From Myrica gale (lineage: Eukaryota > Streptophyta > Magnoliopsida > Fagales > Myricaceae), in assembly GCA_963930655.1 (NCBI GenBank), contig OZ005615.1, forward strand, positions 15,766,001-15,830,000: a DNA stretch of 64,000 bases, read 5' to 3'. The stretch's first letter is position 1; each line of letters opens with the position of its first letter. A program made the translations under genes and the position numbers. Shown here in pieces: positions 47,401 to 59,661 of this stretch. The notes beneath the pieces are model-generated. The model made no database searches. It was not told the origin of the DNA and worked only from the letters and a program-made list of their open reading frames with translations.

Positions 47401-48229
47401 TTTAAATGGGACAGGAATGGCGAACGGAGATTCTGCTAGTAAGTAGGGAAGTCCGGGTAATCGAAAAAGAGTTAGAAACAGCAATGCATCAAATCGACCC
47501 AACGCGATCAAGTCGAACATTAGCTTATGGAACTTTTAAAAGCGGATTGTGGAAGCCCCAAAATCGGTTCCGATTTCGCAACCGCGTATTAGCGGAATAA
47601 GCGAAACCAGGAACTAGAATCGGCGGAAACGTAAGCGGATTACCGCTTCTGGCAGTCGGGCTTGTTTGGGCCTAGCATTTTATGATGCATTTTGGACCTA
47701 ATTTTGGTTCATTTGTTCGGGTTAAAGTATTTCATTTAGGGTGCGTTTTTACTCATCATAAACAAAAATACCTTCACAACGATTCAGCTAACTTTTGATT
47801 TCGGTATAAGGCTCTTTATAGTTTATCCGTTTTATGATTAACCTTTGGCTCACTTCTTTGAAATTCCACATCTAAGCAACTTTTAATTTATGCATAAGGC
47901 GCTTTATAGTTTATCCCTTTTATAATTAACCTTTGTCTTCTCAAATGACACTTGTACGGTTCTCTAGCACCCGGAAACTAGAGTGTACACTATTTGGATA
48001 ATAATGAAAAAAGCTCAAGGCGGTAAAGGAGCTTGAAGGGTGGATACAGGCGGGTTTGTCGAACCACATAAAAATCTCATGTTTGCTTCTCTAACCCTAC
48101 TCTTTACATTTAACACTTATTTACACTTGTTGCATCTATATACTTGTATTAAACTAGTCTTTACTTTGCAAACACGATATTGAGGGTTAAAAGCGAAAAA
48201 GTTTGAAAACTCAATTCACCCCCTTGGGT
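47401..48229. other. Intergenic, no gene seen
   Basis: A small frame at 47406-47600 has no domain. 47775-47930 holds two related blocks (GCTCTTTATAGTTTATCCGTTTTATGATTAACCTTTG / GCGCTTTATAGTTTATCCCTTTTATAATTAACC-like), a short local duplication about 75 bases apart. Confidence 0.4.
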
Positions 48230-48640
48230 TGCCTTAATCCTAGGAATTACATTATCTCCATTGTGTCATGATGTAAAAGGGAATTAACTGAGATATAATG
48301 CTTCCATTGAGAAGATGAGTTCAAAAATATCTAATTATCTGAGTATCTTAATACTCACTTCCAGTTGGCTTTTCCACTTTATTCTATAGTTTTTTGAACT
48401 TTTTAAAAATTCAAACTTATGATTCATCAGGTACAAATAATCATAACTGGAATGACTATCACTAGAAGTGGTTAAAATCATCACATACATCAATATGCAC
48501 CAACTCTAACAATCTTGTAGCTCTAACTCCTTTTACTAAAAAGATTTCTCAGTCATCGTCTGGATCATATCCAAATTAGCATGACCAAGTGTCATATACC
48601 ACATACAAGTGAGATTCACATCCCCATCCCTTTTAGAGTT
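48230..48640 (-). pseudogene. Ty1/Copia pre-integrase/integrase fragment
   Basis: On minus, with stops and slips: a GAG-pre-integrase-like L-G-H-A-N block (about 48600), KGVRATRLLELVHIDVCDD (integrase start, the L-x-L-I/V-H-x-D-V/L-C/x-G block) and, further, a W-K-S-Q-L-x-V-S-I-K-I-L-R stretch matching the region before the second acidic residue. It belongs with the LTR and primer-binding site at 49436-50757, which are in the right order and orientation. Confidence 0.6.
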
Positions 48641-49435
48641 GCATAATTGGTATCAACATCTTTTTCAATATTATTCAGAGTTTACAATTTTTCAAAAAAT
48701 AATATGACAATCAATAATAGTGCTAGAAATAATTTACACTTTTAATATAAAATTGGAACTTGAAATCACATTTCTAGAAATTTGTAGCATATATAAAGAT
48801 AGTCTTAAAAAACAAAGTTTTAACTTTTTGTACACTCAAATAACTAATTTCATATGGAAGTCACTGCAACACTTGCTGTCATCTCCATATTCTGCACAAT
48901 TTCCCCTTTCACTTAATATCCGAGTTTCTATGCAACTTATTGCAAAAGTGAGATATAATGCCTAAATAAACATACCAACAATTTAATGGACAATACATTA
49001 AATTTGACTCTTAATGATAAACATACCTTCAGTAAGATTCTTTTTTTAACATAAACATGGCCTAGTCCACTATGACATGGAAATCAAATAAAATACCTGA
49101 TGTTTTCTCGGTGAGAGAAACATTTTCTCGCCCGCAAAACTTGAATTTCACGAACAATTTCATTAACCAGTTTAATAACAATCCAATCCAATCCAATTCT
49201 TTTTGTACATAAACTAACTTGAATCATATTAAAAAAATAAATCACAAAATATCTCACAAAAATCGAATCTTGTCATATTTTTGTAAAAGAATTCTCTTCA
49301 AATTTCCAAAATCGTGGAGAAGAAAAATGACTTATTTATTAAAGGATTTTATAAATAAATCAAAGATTCGACTACCATGAATATTTTCTAACAAACTGTT
49401 ATACAAATCTCAAGAGAATGAGTTTCAACTAACTT
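48641..49435 (-). other. Decayed internal region of the Copia element
   Basis: Lies between the primer-binding site and the integrase remains where gag should be. No recognisable gag motif survives; AT-rich. Confidence 0.4.
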
Positions 49436-49448
49436 GGCTCTGATACCA
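49436..49448 (-). other. Retroelement primer-binding site (tRNA-iMet)
   Basis: Reverse complement is TGGTATCAGAGCC, the standard initiator-Met tRNA complement of plant Copia elements, nine bases beyond the LTR end. Confidence 0.85.
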
Positions 49449-49457
49449 CTAAAAATT

Positions 49458-50757
49458 TGCTTGCGAAAAATTATACTTACCAAATCCGACAAACGATCTT
49501 GAACTTTGTCTGTGATTGACTCTTCAATCTTAGAATCTTCAAGTCTTGTTGATCTCACACCTCGAGTTTTTGATTTCACAATAGAATAGCCAAAATGTTA
49601 TGCTTCATTCCCTTCCATGCCTCACAGCCGCGATAGGGTTTCTCAAAGTCATAATGGCCAACAGTCTAGAAAAAGATATCTTATAATCTTTTTATAAACC
49701 CTAGCTATGATATAACGTGAGATCGTTAGGGATCTTAGATCTCGAACCGTAGGATCACATGGAAAACCTTTTTTCCCATTAACTCTCTTATATTCTTTTA
49801 TTTCGAATTTTAGGCTTCTACTACTTGTGATCATGTCCAGTAACATATCACAATTTACCCCCTAGTATTTGAGATTGATTTGTGAAACCCCTTCTGCTAA
49901 CAAATATTCATTTATTTATCTTTTCACCATACTATATTCCACATGAGTTAAAAGGACCGGAATCATATCACTGATTAAGTTCTTGACTCATTTAATTTTC
50001 AATTCACAATTTGTAACTCGTTGGACTATCAAGTATTTCCAAAATAATTTCACAAATAAATAAATAAATAAATATATATATATATATATATATTAATTTC
50101 AAAAAATATTTTCACAAAATACCATTGACAAGTGGATTCTTTTCTAGTCCAACCCTATACAGATTATATTGAATATACTGCCTCATCAATAAACTTGTGA
50201 ATTCCTTATTGAGTATTTATGCAAATTCATTTATTATGTATAAGACCTAACGTTATCTGGTACCTTTGACCTAGAAAGATCATCATCAAATGACTCGGTC
50301 AAAGCACAATTACACAATAAATAGATCCGTATAAACTTCTCAAGTCTAAGGATACAACAAACCAATTATGCTGAATACTTTCTCAACGCCAGTGATCACT
50401 TCCAGAAGGTATTCATATTTGATTTCGTTCAATACATGTACTCTTACATTGCACCCACTCGGTTTCTTAAGGTCATTACCTCAATGAGGAATGTCATCAT
50501 CCAACTAAATAGAGGCACAACGAGTGTAGACCTATCGTGTATATCAATGAGTGAAAAAGAAACCGAAGAGTGATATTTTCCGCATTTGATTAATTAATCA
50601 TTAGCACGACTTTCCTACAATGTCACTCAATAATATATATGTAACATCACAGTCACATCATATTACCCATTAAAAAATATAAATATGTGACATCTAAATA
50701 ACTATTATTCAGATTAATAATTTTTAAGGCATTATTTTTACATATACAACCCTACAA
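49458..50757 (-). mobile_element. 5' LTR of a Copia element (minus)
   Basis: Read on minus it starts TGTAGGGTTGTATATG at 50757 and ends ..TTTTTCGCAAGCA at 49458, just before the primer-binding site. It is colinear with the LTRs at 52186-53354 (plus) and 50848-51510 (minus). Contains an (AAAT)n/(AT)n run at 50057-50092. Confidence 0.75.
50057..50092 (+). repeat. AT-rich microsatellite
   Basis: (aaat)n followed by (at)n, inside the LTR. Confidence 0.95.
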
Positions 50758-50847
50758 CCACGACAAGAAGAATCATTGAGACAAACCCTTCTTCTTTTTT
50801 GATTTTTAGGGCATTAATCTTCGGGCTTCCTCCCTGAGAGTTTGATC

Positions 50848-51510
50848 TGCAGAAAATTACTTACCAGTTCTCTTTGTTGATCTTTGAGAATTCTTCAAGC
50901 ATTGATAATAATCTTCAGATTCTTGTCGATCTCAAAATCTTGAGCATTACACAGTAGTAGCTCAAATGTTCTGCCTCATTCCTTTCCACACTCTTAGCCA
51001 TCGTTGGGTTTTCTGAGTTCTAATGGCCAACTCTAAACTAATTAAGGTAGATTATCTCATAGCTATCATTTTAAATGAAACTCTAGCTCTGATAGTGCGT
51101 GAGATCGTTAGATATCTCAGACCTTGGCCGTAGGATCACAAGGAAAAACTATTTTTCCATGAACTCTCTTATATTCTTTTATTCAAAAATTTTGGCTTCT
51201 ACTAATTGTAAACATGTCCATCAACATATTACAATTCACCCTCAAGAATTTGAGATTGATTTGTGAAATCCCTTTTGCTAATAATTATATTCATTTATTT
51301 ATCCTTCCATCATACTATATCCTATATGAGCTAATAGGACCAAAATATTATCATTGATTAAATCTGTAGCTCATATAAATCTTAATTTTAAATCTGTAAC
51401 CCATTGGCCTCTCAAATTGTTTCTAAAATAATTTCACAAAATTTCTCTAGCCAGATATTTCTTTTTCTCGAGTCCAACTTTATACAGATATACTTGAATA
51501 TTTGATTGAG
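50848..51510 (-). mobile_element. Truncated Copia-family LTR (minus)
   Basis: Second minus-strand copy 90 bases beyond the first. Shared blocks: CTCATTCCTTTCCA, GTTTTCT-GAGT-TAATGGCCAAC, GTGAGATCGTTAG, CGTAGGATCACA-GGAAAA and CTCTTATATTCTTTTATT. Ends ..TTCTGCA at 50848; the far side fades near 51510, so the copy lacks its start. Confidence 0.7.
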
Positions 51511-52185
51511 CTAGAATAATTTTTCAATATAATTTTTCAATATAATTTTTCAGTACATCTATATCTAATATAATATTAATTTTTCAATGTTTTAAATATC
51601 GGTTTTGGATAGAAAAATGATTTAGAAGTAGAAATCTAAGTTGTGCATTTAATTATTGAATTTAACTTGCCTATTTTTAAGTCATAATGTGTCCAGATAC
51701 ATTCTATTTTTTTTTTCATTTGCACTATAATTGTTGGCTATGTTATTATTTTGTAAATTTAGTTTTGTCTTATGATGCCACGAACTAATTAAATATTTTT
51801 GTGAAAGGTGATAAAACTAATTGTTTTCTGGACTAGCTGACACCTAGAGTAGTCTAGAGGGACACATGACAGAGTAAGAGAGATTCATTAATGGTGGTGC
51901 TATAATTCAATGAAGAATGAGAGATACTTAAATCTCAGCCATCCATCTTTATTTTCCCTTTTTTCCTCTCCCTCTCCATTTTTCTTCTAGCTTTGGCCGA
52001 CTCTTCTCCATATTATTTATCTCTTTTACCTTTTGCAAAAAACACTATCTCTCTATTTTATTTTTATAGCAACACTTTTTCTATATCTTCTCTAGCTTTT
52101 ATTCTCTTCTCTCTTTGCCACACAAACACTATTCGCTCCTTATTTTCTCTCTTTTGTCTCTCCTTTATTTTTAACCTAGCCGTAC
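51511..52185. other. Non-coding, pyrimidine-rich toward 52185
   Basis: 51540-51610 has short TTTTTCAATATAA repeats. 51950-52185 is a CT/T-rich tract that seems to resume after the following LTR (53355 onward: TTTTCTCCCTTC, TTCTAGCCGAC), so one older sequence was probably split by that LTR. Confidence 0.4.
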
Positions 52186-53354
52186 TGTTAGATGTATGCC
52201 CTCAAAACCAATCCTTTTGCATAATTATGAGATAATTATTATTGTTGATTAATCATTTGTATATTATTTTGGGTACTTGCAATGACATAAAATGTCATAT
52301 TGTTGAGCAACATTGTAGGAAAGTCAAGCCAATGATTAATGAATCAGAGGCGGAGAGTATGACTTTTTGGATCCTTGTTGACTTACTTTGTTCTAAACCG
52401 AGATACATGGTAATGTACAAATAGGTTTACACTCGTTGTGCCTCTATAAGATAGAATGATGAACTCCGTCATTGAGGTGGTGACCTTAAGCAGACGAGTG
52501 AGTGCAATGTAAGAGTACATCCACTGAACCAGATCAAATATGAATACCTTCTGGAAAAGATCACTGATGTAGAGAATGATATTCAACACAATTAGCTTAT
52601 GTAGTCCTTAGACCTGAGAGAGTTATGCAAGTTTGCTTATTGTGTACTTGTGCTTTGACTAAATCATTTGGTGATGATCTTCATAGATCAAATATTCCAG
52701 ATAAGGTTGGGCCTTGTGCATAGTAAGTGAATTTGTATAATTGCGCAATATGGAATCCACCATTATGTTGATGAGGCAGTATATTCAGCACAATTAGCTA
52801 AGCATCGAGATTTTGTGAAAAGCGTTTTCACGATTTTTACTTATATTATATATTAACTAAATATTTGCGAAAAAGATTTTGGAAAGTTTTGGAAGTCCAA
52901 CTAGGTACAGACTGAGAATTAAGAATTATACGAGCTAGAGAGTTAATCGGTGATATAATTCCAGTCCTATTAGGTCATATGGAATATAGTATGGTGGAAG
53001 GATAAATAAGCAAATAGTTGTTAGCAAAAAGGATTCCACAAAAACAATTTCAGTATCTCAGGGGTCAATTGTGATTTGTTAATGGACATGATCATAATTT
53101 GTAGAAGCTCATACATTCAGATTACAGAATATAAAGGGGTTTGATGAAAAAGAATTTTTCATGATTATAGAATATGATTGAGATTTGGGATCCCTAAAGA
53201 TCTCATGCATAAGCACAGTTGAATTATGAGTCATCCATTATAAATAGCTCAGAAACTCATTTGAGAGAGAAATAATTCAGTTTTCAGCATGAGATTTTCT
53301 CTCTCTACAAAATCTCTCTCTAAATTCTTTCCGTCGTGATCTCGCATTCCAACA
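52186..53354 (+). mobile_element. Solo LTR, Copia family (plus), 1.17 kb
   Basis: Begins TGTTAGATGTATGCCC and ends ..ATTCCAACA, so the ends are the inverted pair TGTT/AACA. Includes a promoter-like TTATAAATAGCTC at about 53251-53263. Colinear with the other family members in this window. Flanks (ccgta(c) and ccgtt) suggest an imperfect 5-bp duplication. Confidence 0.7.
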
Positions 53355-54059
53355 CCGTTCCTCTCCTCTCTCAATTTTCTCCCTTCTTTTTCTCTTCTAG
53401 CCGACCATTACTATTCTCACTCTCTCTCTCTTGTCTTTGAAAAATCCTAGTTTTTCTCTCCTCTTTATTCTATGCGCAACTCTCTTCTCTCTCTTTTCCT
53501 ATGTTTTCTATTTGGCCGTATCTCTATTCTCTCTCTTCATTATTATCTTGTATTTCAATTCGTAGGATTTAGATTTAAGTTTCTTGCTCTTTAATTTCTA
53601 TTTCAATTTTGGATTATGTTCTCATTATTTTTTCTTTTAACTTGAATCTTGAGTTGTAATAAGACGATATTAGTTAATTCAAGAATCTTGTGCTCTCTTT
53701 TTATTCCTTGTCATTTAAATTATGTCATTTAATTATTTCCATTTAATTTTTGCTGTTTACTTTACATCGTTTATTTATCGTGATTTACTTTATGCATGTT
53801 ATATTCTTAGTTTACTTTTGCGTTGTTTTAATTTTGTTACAAACTCTCAAAAATCCAAAAATTTGAATTTGAATTGTGTTCAGTAAACACTTTTTATTTT
53901 CTCCTTATTTTTTTACGCAAGCTTAAAATTAATATATTTTTCCTGAGGTGACGATCTGACCTTTTGGGCTAATTATTACATGATATAACTCCTATACATG
54001 GGATAGCCTTTGCACTGCTCATTTTAGAGTGAGTCAATATTCTATCTTACATAGAGACT
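53355..54059. other. Pyrimidine-rich non-coding sequence
   Basis: CT-rich then AT-rich (53355-53960). Probably the leader/LTR part of an older retroelement that the solo LTR interrupted. A GAGGTGACGATCTGACC motif at 53945-53961 is of the kind seen near LTR ends. No coding signal. Confidence 0.35.
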
Positions 54060-54415
54060 GGTCGATTCTTTATTGAACATTTATACAAACTCATTCATCA
54101 TGCAAAAGATTCGACATTGTCAAGAATATTTGACCTAGAAAGATCGTCATCAAATAACTATGTTAGAGTACAAGTACACAATAAACAAACTTGTATAAAC
54201 CTTTCAAGTCTAAGGATATCATAAACAAATTGCGTCGAATACCTTCACAACATCAATGATTACTTCCATAAGGTATCCATATTTTATATGTTCAATGCAT
54301 GTACTTTTACAATGCACCCACTCGTTTGCTTAAGGTCACTACCTCAATGACTAATTACATAGTTATGTTTAATAGAGACACAACGAGTATAGACCTATTG
54401 TAAATAAATATGTAC
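54060..54415 (-). repeat. Copia-family LTR fragment (minus)
   Basis: Matches the 5' third of the family LTR in minus orientation: CCACTCGTTTGCTTAAGGTCACTACCTCAATGA, GACACAACGAGTATAGACC and GACCTAGAAAGATCGTCATCAAAT-like blocks. Confidence 0.65.
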
Positions 54416-54469
54416 ATTGGTCTAGAACAAAATATCAAGCGAACAAGGAACTGAGAAGACAAAGGTTAC

Positions 54470-54622
54470 CTGCCTCCCATACAGAGCACATCTATAGAAC
54501 CTCCTACCAGGGTTTAAACTAGTCCACGAAGTCCTTAACATTGCCTTCAACCCACAACTACACACTTTTGTGTCCCGATTTCGAGTATCTGTAGCAACGA
54601 ATAATGATCTCAACAAAGACAT
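54470..54622 (-). pseudogene. Orphan exon with GRF zinc finger
   Basis: ATG at 54622; 51 codons, then a good GT donor (CAG|GTAACC). The peptide contains VCSCGLKAMLRTSWTSLNPG then RRFYRCALYG, the C-x-C-G ... S/T-W-T-x-x-N-P-G-R-R-F-x-x-C half of a GRF-type zinc finger, a DNA/RNA-binding motif common in small plant proteins and in transposon-linked genes. The next exon should supply the last zinc ligand (C-G-F-F/Y-x-W) but the sequence beyond the donor is a Copia LTR fragment. No continuation was found, so the gene seems broken by that insertion. Confidence 0.6.
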
Positions 54623-56700
54623 TGTCGAGGAAGATCCACATAGTAGAATGGGGAGAAAGTGTTATTCGTTCCTTACAATAACAACTTGGAGGAAACTCCA
54701 AGGCAACACGAAAGTAAAAGTAAATGGTCTCTGAACTTTTAGAGCTCGCAGAAGGGCAAAGAAATTTTGAGGATTTCAGATCGATGGGTTTATGTTTCAG
54801 TTAGTATAAAAGGATTGAGGTGGCTGAAGTGACATGATATGGGGTATGACGTGGCATGCGATGTGGTAGACTGAAGCTGAGGAGGACTTTTAAGTACGTG
54901 TTGGGTACCGATTGATTAATTTATCTTACATGGATTGGACTCCGTTATCTCCAGTAACGAAGTTGGCTTGGATTAGTTTTCGTACAAAAAATGATAAACT
55001 AAGTGGGCTTTTAGATTTTTTTTTAAATCCAATGAGACTTTTGATTTGGGCCTAAAACCTAGTGGGCTATGTGTAATTTTCTCTTTAATGAAACAATTAT
55101 GCAGTATCTTTCACTGAGATACTAAAATGAAATAGGAAATGAAATTTCTATTTTAGAATTTTTTTACTCAAAGATTCACAGAAGGGTCAAAGGGTAGTAA
55201 ACAAAAATAAAAATAATTACTTGGAGTGCAACAACGTCTATTTAGCAAAATTATACATTGTTAATTAGTAATAGAGACAAATCATGAGATGACAGTTTTA
55301 TTAACTTATGTAGAGCTAAGATTAAGTATTGCCTAAGGTTCCTTTGCGATTTTTGAAATAGTTTGAACAATAAAAGAAAATAATATATTTATGAGTAAAA
55401 TTATTAGTTGGACTAAAATAAAATTCATTGGATGAATGTTTCGAAGAAATTGAACAGACAAAATTAAAGTGTCAAAATTGGACTCTGGGCACGCCTCCCG
55501 ACGAGGCCTGTGGCTGGGCTTCTGGAAGCAAGAGAAATTGTTTCTTTAATCCCACATTGCCCAAGTACGTCTTTAATCCCATATTATTTCTAAATTTGTT
55601 TAAGGAGCCCACTCTCTAATATTTGAGTCAAGACATCGAGAAGAAAATCTTCCGATTTCAGTTTTGAAAACTTTCTGCATTTTTCAGATATGTTCTATTT
55701 TTATTAGAAACAGTGTTTAGCATGTTATAGGAGTAGTAGACTTTTTTTTTGTTTTTTTTTTTTACTTTTCAGTTCCGTTTAGAAAATCATTATTATTTTT
55801 AAGTAGATTACATCCAATTTTCCTTCACGCTGTTTCTTCTTCTTTTTGTTTTTTTTTTTTCATATTTCCTTCTATTTTGCTATAGTACCGATGGAAAGTT
55901 CATATTTGCAACACATGGGGCCGTACAATGATGACTGCCTTCATCCATCGTTGAACGAAAAGGAAACCCTTATCATTCAAAGATCTTATGCAATGAGACT
56001 TATCAGCTTGCCCATATAATTCACATATTTCGTTCACGTGTGGTCTTGACATCAAATTTTATACCTTGCATCTTCTCGTGATTTATATGTTTGCATATCA
56101 AATTTTTTATTAAAAAAAAAAGAAATTATAGAATATTCTTTATCTTCCCATTAAATTATATATTTCTATTTAAATATAAAAAAATTATTTAAATTATTTT
56201 TTTTCGAGCACAATTCCGGAGACCGCCATTCTCTAATATCAAATGGTAGGTACATAGTTCTAACAATCTAGAAGACAGTGCCACGTGTTTAAATATCTCC
56301 GAGTGATAATAATGAACTACTTTGACTTTTAAGACGAGCATCTTTAAAATATATAATGTTATTCTTGTGAAATTTTGGATAATGCAAGCCTTATAATATC
56401 TAATGTAGATTATATGTTTATTGTGTTTATTTTTTTAAAATTATAATGTAATACTCAGAAAAAGAATTAGGATCCAATCTACGTTTTGTTCTCTCTTTTT
56501 TAACAAAACATGTATAAAGATAAAAACACTACGTGTCAAAAAATATATATATATATATCAAGATAGCAGAGTGTTCATGACCACCTAGATTTTTGCAACA
56601 TTTTATGTCGCAACAGGAGTTATATAATATTTATGAATTGGGTACTACTACAAGCAAACGTACTTGTCATGATCAGTACAGATCCCAAACTACAGAATTA
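54623..56700. other. AT-rich intergenic DNA, no gene seen
   Basis: 54623-54880 would be the leader/promoter of the GRF exon. 55740-55860 contains T-runs. 55490-55600 has two TTTAATCCCA(C/T)ATT blocks. 56100-56560 is A/T-rich. No coding exon recognised. Confidence 0.45.
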
Positions 56701-56712
56701 AGAGTTCAAGTA

Positions 56713-56771
56713 GACAGTACCTTTTGCGTTCTTGAAAACTTATATATATATATAGACAGTACCTTTTGCGT
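56713..56771 (+). repeat. 19-bp direct repeat around a TA run
   Basis: TAGACAGTACCTTTTGCGT occurs at about 56711-56729 and 56752-56770, separated by sequence ending in (TA)n. Lies ~430 bases upstream of the kinase start codon. Confidence 0.8.
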
Positions 56772-57197
56772 GCTAAATAAGTCGAGACTTGGGCAAATCA
56801 TTTAATTCCTAGTTAATAATAGATGGAGGAATAGAATTACGCAAGTACGGAGAAATAACCTCCGTTATTATTCAATTTTCAAGACATAATTATACATAAC
56901 TCAGGACTAGAGAAAGAGATTGGTATTTAATTAAAGAGTGAGAAAGAATACTCAGGCGCAAAAAAAGTCAATGGAACTTCTTATAAAATGGGGGGTGAAA
57001 GTAGGTGAATGAGGGAGCTACAAGCCCAGTTTCAATACACGTATTCGGATTACATATAGTTGTCGTGTTTTCCTCCCCTGATCTTATAATTACGAGATCA
57101 AATCCAGTTTTTTTTTTGGTTTTCTACCGTGAAGATATTTGTTTCTTTTGAGTGCAAAAAAGAAAATTGATTGGAAAAAATTATTTCTGATACAAAA

Positions 57198-59164
57198 ATG
57201 TCTCAAAAGAAGCTGAGATGGAAGTCTGTCATGTTCGGTTGTTGCACAACTGTGGCGCCCTCGCCGGAATCTCGAAGACCAGAGTTGAAACAAATTTCTT
57301 TGCAGAGGTTATCCCTCATGGACAAAAGCGATCCCAGCTCTCCACTCTCGGCTGAGGATATTTCAAATTCTCTTATAGGTTTGACACTTCACGTGTTTAC
57401 GCTGGCGGAGCTAGAAGTTGTAACAAATAAATTTTCCTGGAACAATCTCCTTGGTGAAGGTGGGTTCGGTCCAGTTTACAAGGGATTTGTCGATGATAAG
57501 CTTAGGTCTGGCTTGGAGGCACAGCCTGTAGCTGTAAAATTGTTGGATTTGGAGGGCTTGCAAGGCCATAGGGAGTGGCTGGTTAGTTCATAAAAAACAC
57601 CTCGAGTTTATCCGAGTCATGAGTTATCATTTTCCATTCATTTTCCCTCACTCATTGGTAACCAATATATACACTAGTATGTCCTGTCATCTTTTCACAA
57701 ATTTTGCCGTAAGAGTGAAAGTTTATTTTTGGTGAAGCATGAAAGGATAAACAGAGATCTTCTTCATCTGATTGTAATGCTTTCTTATGCAGGCAGAAAT
57801 TGTCTTTCTTGGACAGCTGAGGCATCCAAATCTCGTTAAGCTAATTGGGTACTGTTGTGAGGAGGTGCACAGGCTTCTGGTGTATGAATACATGGCAAGA
57901 GGCAGCTTAGCCGATCAACTCTTCAGAAGTATGTCGCTTTGCTTATTGTTATGGGGATTTTTGGTGTTCTTCAGTCACAGATAATCTGTTTGATAAAATA
58001 AATCGGTAGTGGAATGCCATTACCAAGTGATCAAAGAGGAAGATTTAAACATAAAACGTGATTTATGTAGCTTTTCTGCTCATCTGCAGGGTACTCTTTT
58101 GCTATGCCATGGTCAATAAGGATGAAGATCGCGTTGGGAGCAGCTAAAGGTCTAGCTTTCCTCCACGAAACAGACAGACCAGTTATATACCGGGATTTCA
58201 AAACTTCGAACATTTTATTGGACTCTGTAAGCTGCTTAATCATGTGCTATGTAGTCTCTACGTTGTTTATAAATATGCAGACGAGTTTTGATAATAGGCA
58301 GACGATCCACCTCTGGCATTATGTCACCCAAATATCCACATCCAGGTGATAAAAAATAATTATGAAAGTCATCTTTGAGATGGGGTTCTAAAATTTAGTA
58401 TCTTCTCTTTCATTTCAGGCTTATACTGCTAAACTCTCAGATTTTGGTCTAGCAAAAGATGGTCCAGAAGAAGATGAGAGCCATTTAGAGACGCGTATAA
58501 TGGGGACTAGGGGCTATGCAGCCCCTGAGTACGTCACGACTGGTAATTGTTATCAATTGCAACTCCAAATTTCTGACAATATAGAAACTCTCTGTTTTTT
58601 CGCCTTTCACTTTTTCTAAGCCATACCAACGATGCCAAGGATTTAAGCATCTATTCCAGTCGTATACGTTAAAATGACGTCTGTTTTACTTGGGTTTTAG
58701 ATTTGAATGATTTTCAACTACATAAAGTTGTCTCTAGAGGAAGCAGCCGGCCACCAGCTCTCTTGAGATTGACATTACACCAACTGCTTGGCTATTTGCT
58801 AGAAAATATGAAGCCTAACTCTCTTCAATACCTAATATTAGGAGACTTGACGACCAAGAGTGACGTATATGGCTTCGGAGTGGTTTTGCTAGAGTTGCTA
58901 ACTGGCAGAGAGTCGATGGATAAGAGCCTCCGCAGCCGAGGGCAGAGTCTCGTGCAATGGGCAAGACCTCTGTTGAAGGACCTGAAAAAGCTTGACCGTG
59001 TCATGGACCCAAGACTAGAAGGGCGGTATTGTTTCAAGGGGTCTCAAACGGCAGCTGCATTGGCTTACAAATGCTTAAGCAATCGCCCAAAGCCTAGGCC
59101 CACCATGAGCGATGCGGTCAAGATATTGGAGACTCTTCAAGACTTCGACGACACGTTTCTGTGA
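57198..59164 (+). CDS. Receptor-like cytoplasmic kinase, RIPK/PBL type (RLCK VII)
   Basis: Five exons: 57198-57581, 57793-57928, 58090-58226, 58419-58542, 58842-59164. They splice in phase (GT-AG) to 367 residues. The ATG at 57198 is chosen because [15 protein letters not shown] aligns with the start of RIPK-like proteins; the open frame further upstream starts only with TTG. C15-C16 may be S-acylated for membrane attachment. [12 protein letters not shown] (65-76) opens the kinase part. Key residues: GEGGFG 86-91, Lys114 in VAVK, Glu130, YRDFK with Asp209, DFG with Asp227, APE 254-256. This is an RD kinase with all catalytic residues. Arabidopsis RIPK phosphorylates RIN4 in immunity; a signalling role is inferred. 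The Ser/Thr-rich tail of about 100 residues of RIPK is missing, the protein ending soon after the kinase domain. Exon order and borders are normal. Confidence 0.93.
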
Positions 59165-59600
59165 AAATTTGTTCTTAGCCATTTGGGGAAGAAGGATGAA
59201 ATAGAAATAGAAATAGAAATAGAAGAAAGTAGTGTCCCCAACAAAGAAAAACGACACTACCCTCTTGGAGAACGTTGTAATCATGGTCGGAAAAAACCAG
59301 CTTGGATTGCCCATTTTTTCTCTGGTAGCTTCACACGTTTTGGTCTAGATAGGAATTTGGAAATGGATGCACTTCCTTGGTAAGTGTGCGTCAACTCTAT
59401 ATATTTTCTGATAATTCAAACTTGCCGCGGAAAACTGTGTAATCTTGACAATATTGAAACCAGATTGAAAAATAGAAACTCCAAAAAGCTTGTTGGAGAC
59501 CTTTTAGTACAAAATGATAGTAGTCTTCTGTGAGGAGCAATCATGTATCCAAGCAGAATCAATAAATAGTGTCTATTTTCTACTGATTTTTTTGGTTTAG
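59165..59600 (+). other. Kinase 3' UTR region
   Basis: Directly after TGA. Contains (GAAATA)n at 59198-59222 and an AATAAATAG polyadenylation-like signal at about 59561-59569. Confidence 0.5.
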
Positions 59601-59661
59601 TGATAAACTTCCTCCCTTGAGACTTATTATTTTCATGATTATTATATACTTGAACAGTTAA

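Noticed and set aside
58703..58841. Continuation of the kinase frame upstream of exon 5
   Set aside because: In the open frame but belongs to intron 4: the acceptor at 58840-58841 gives the conserved [11 protein letters not shown] junction.
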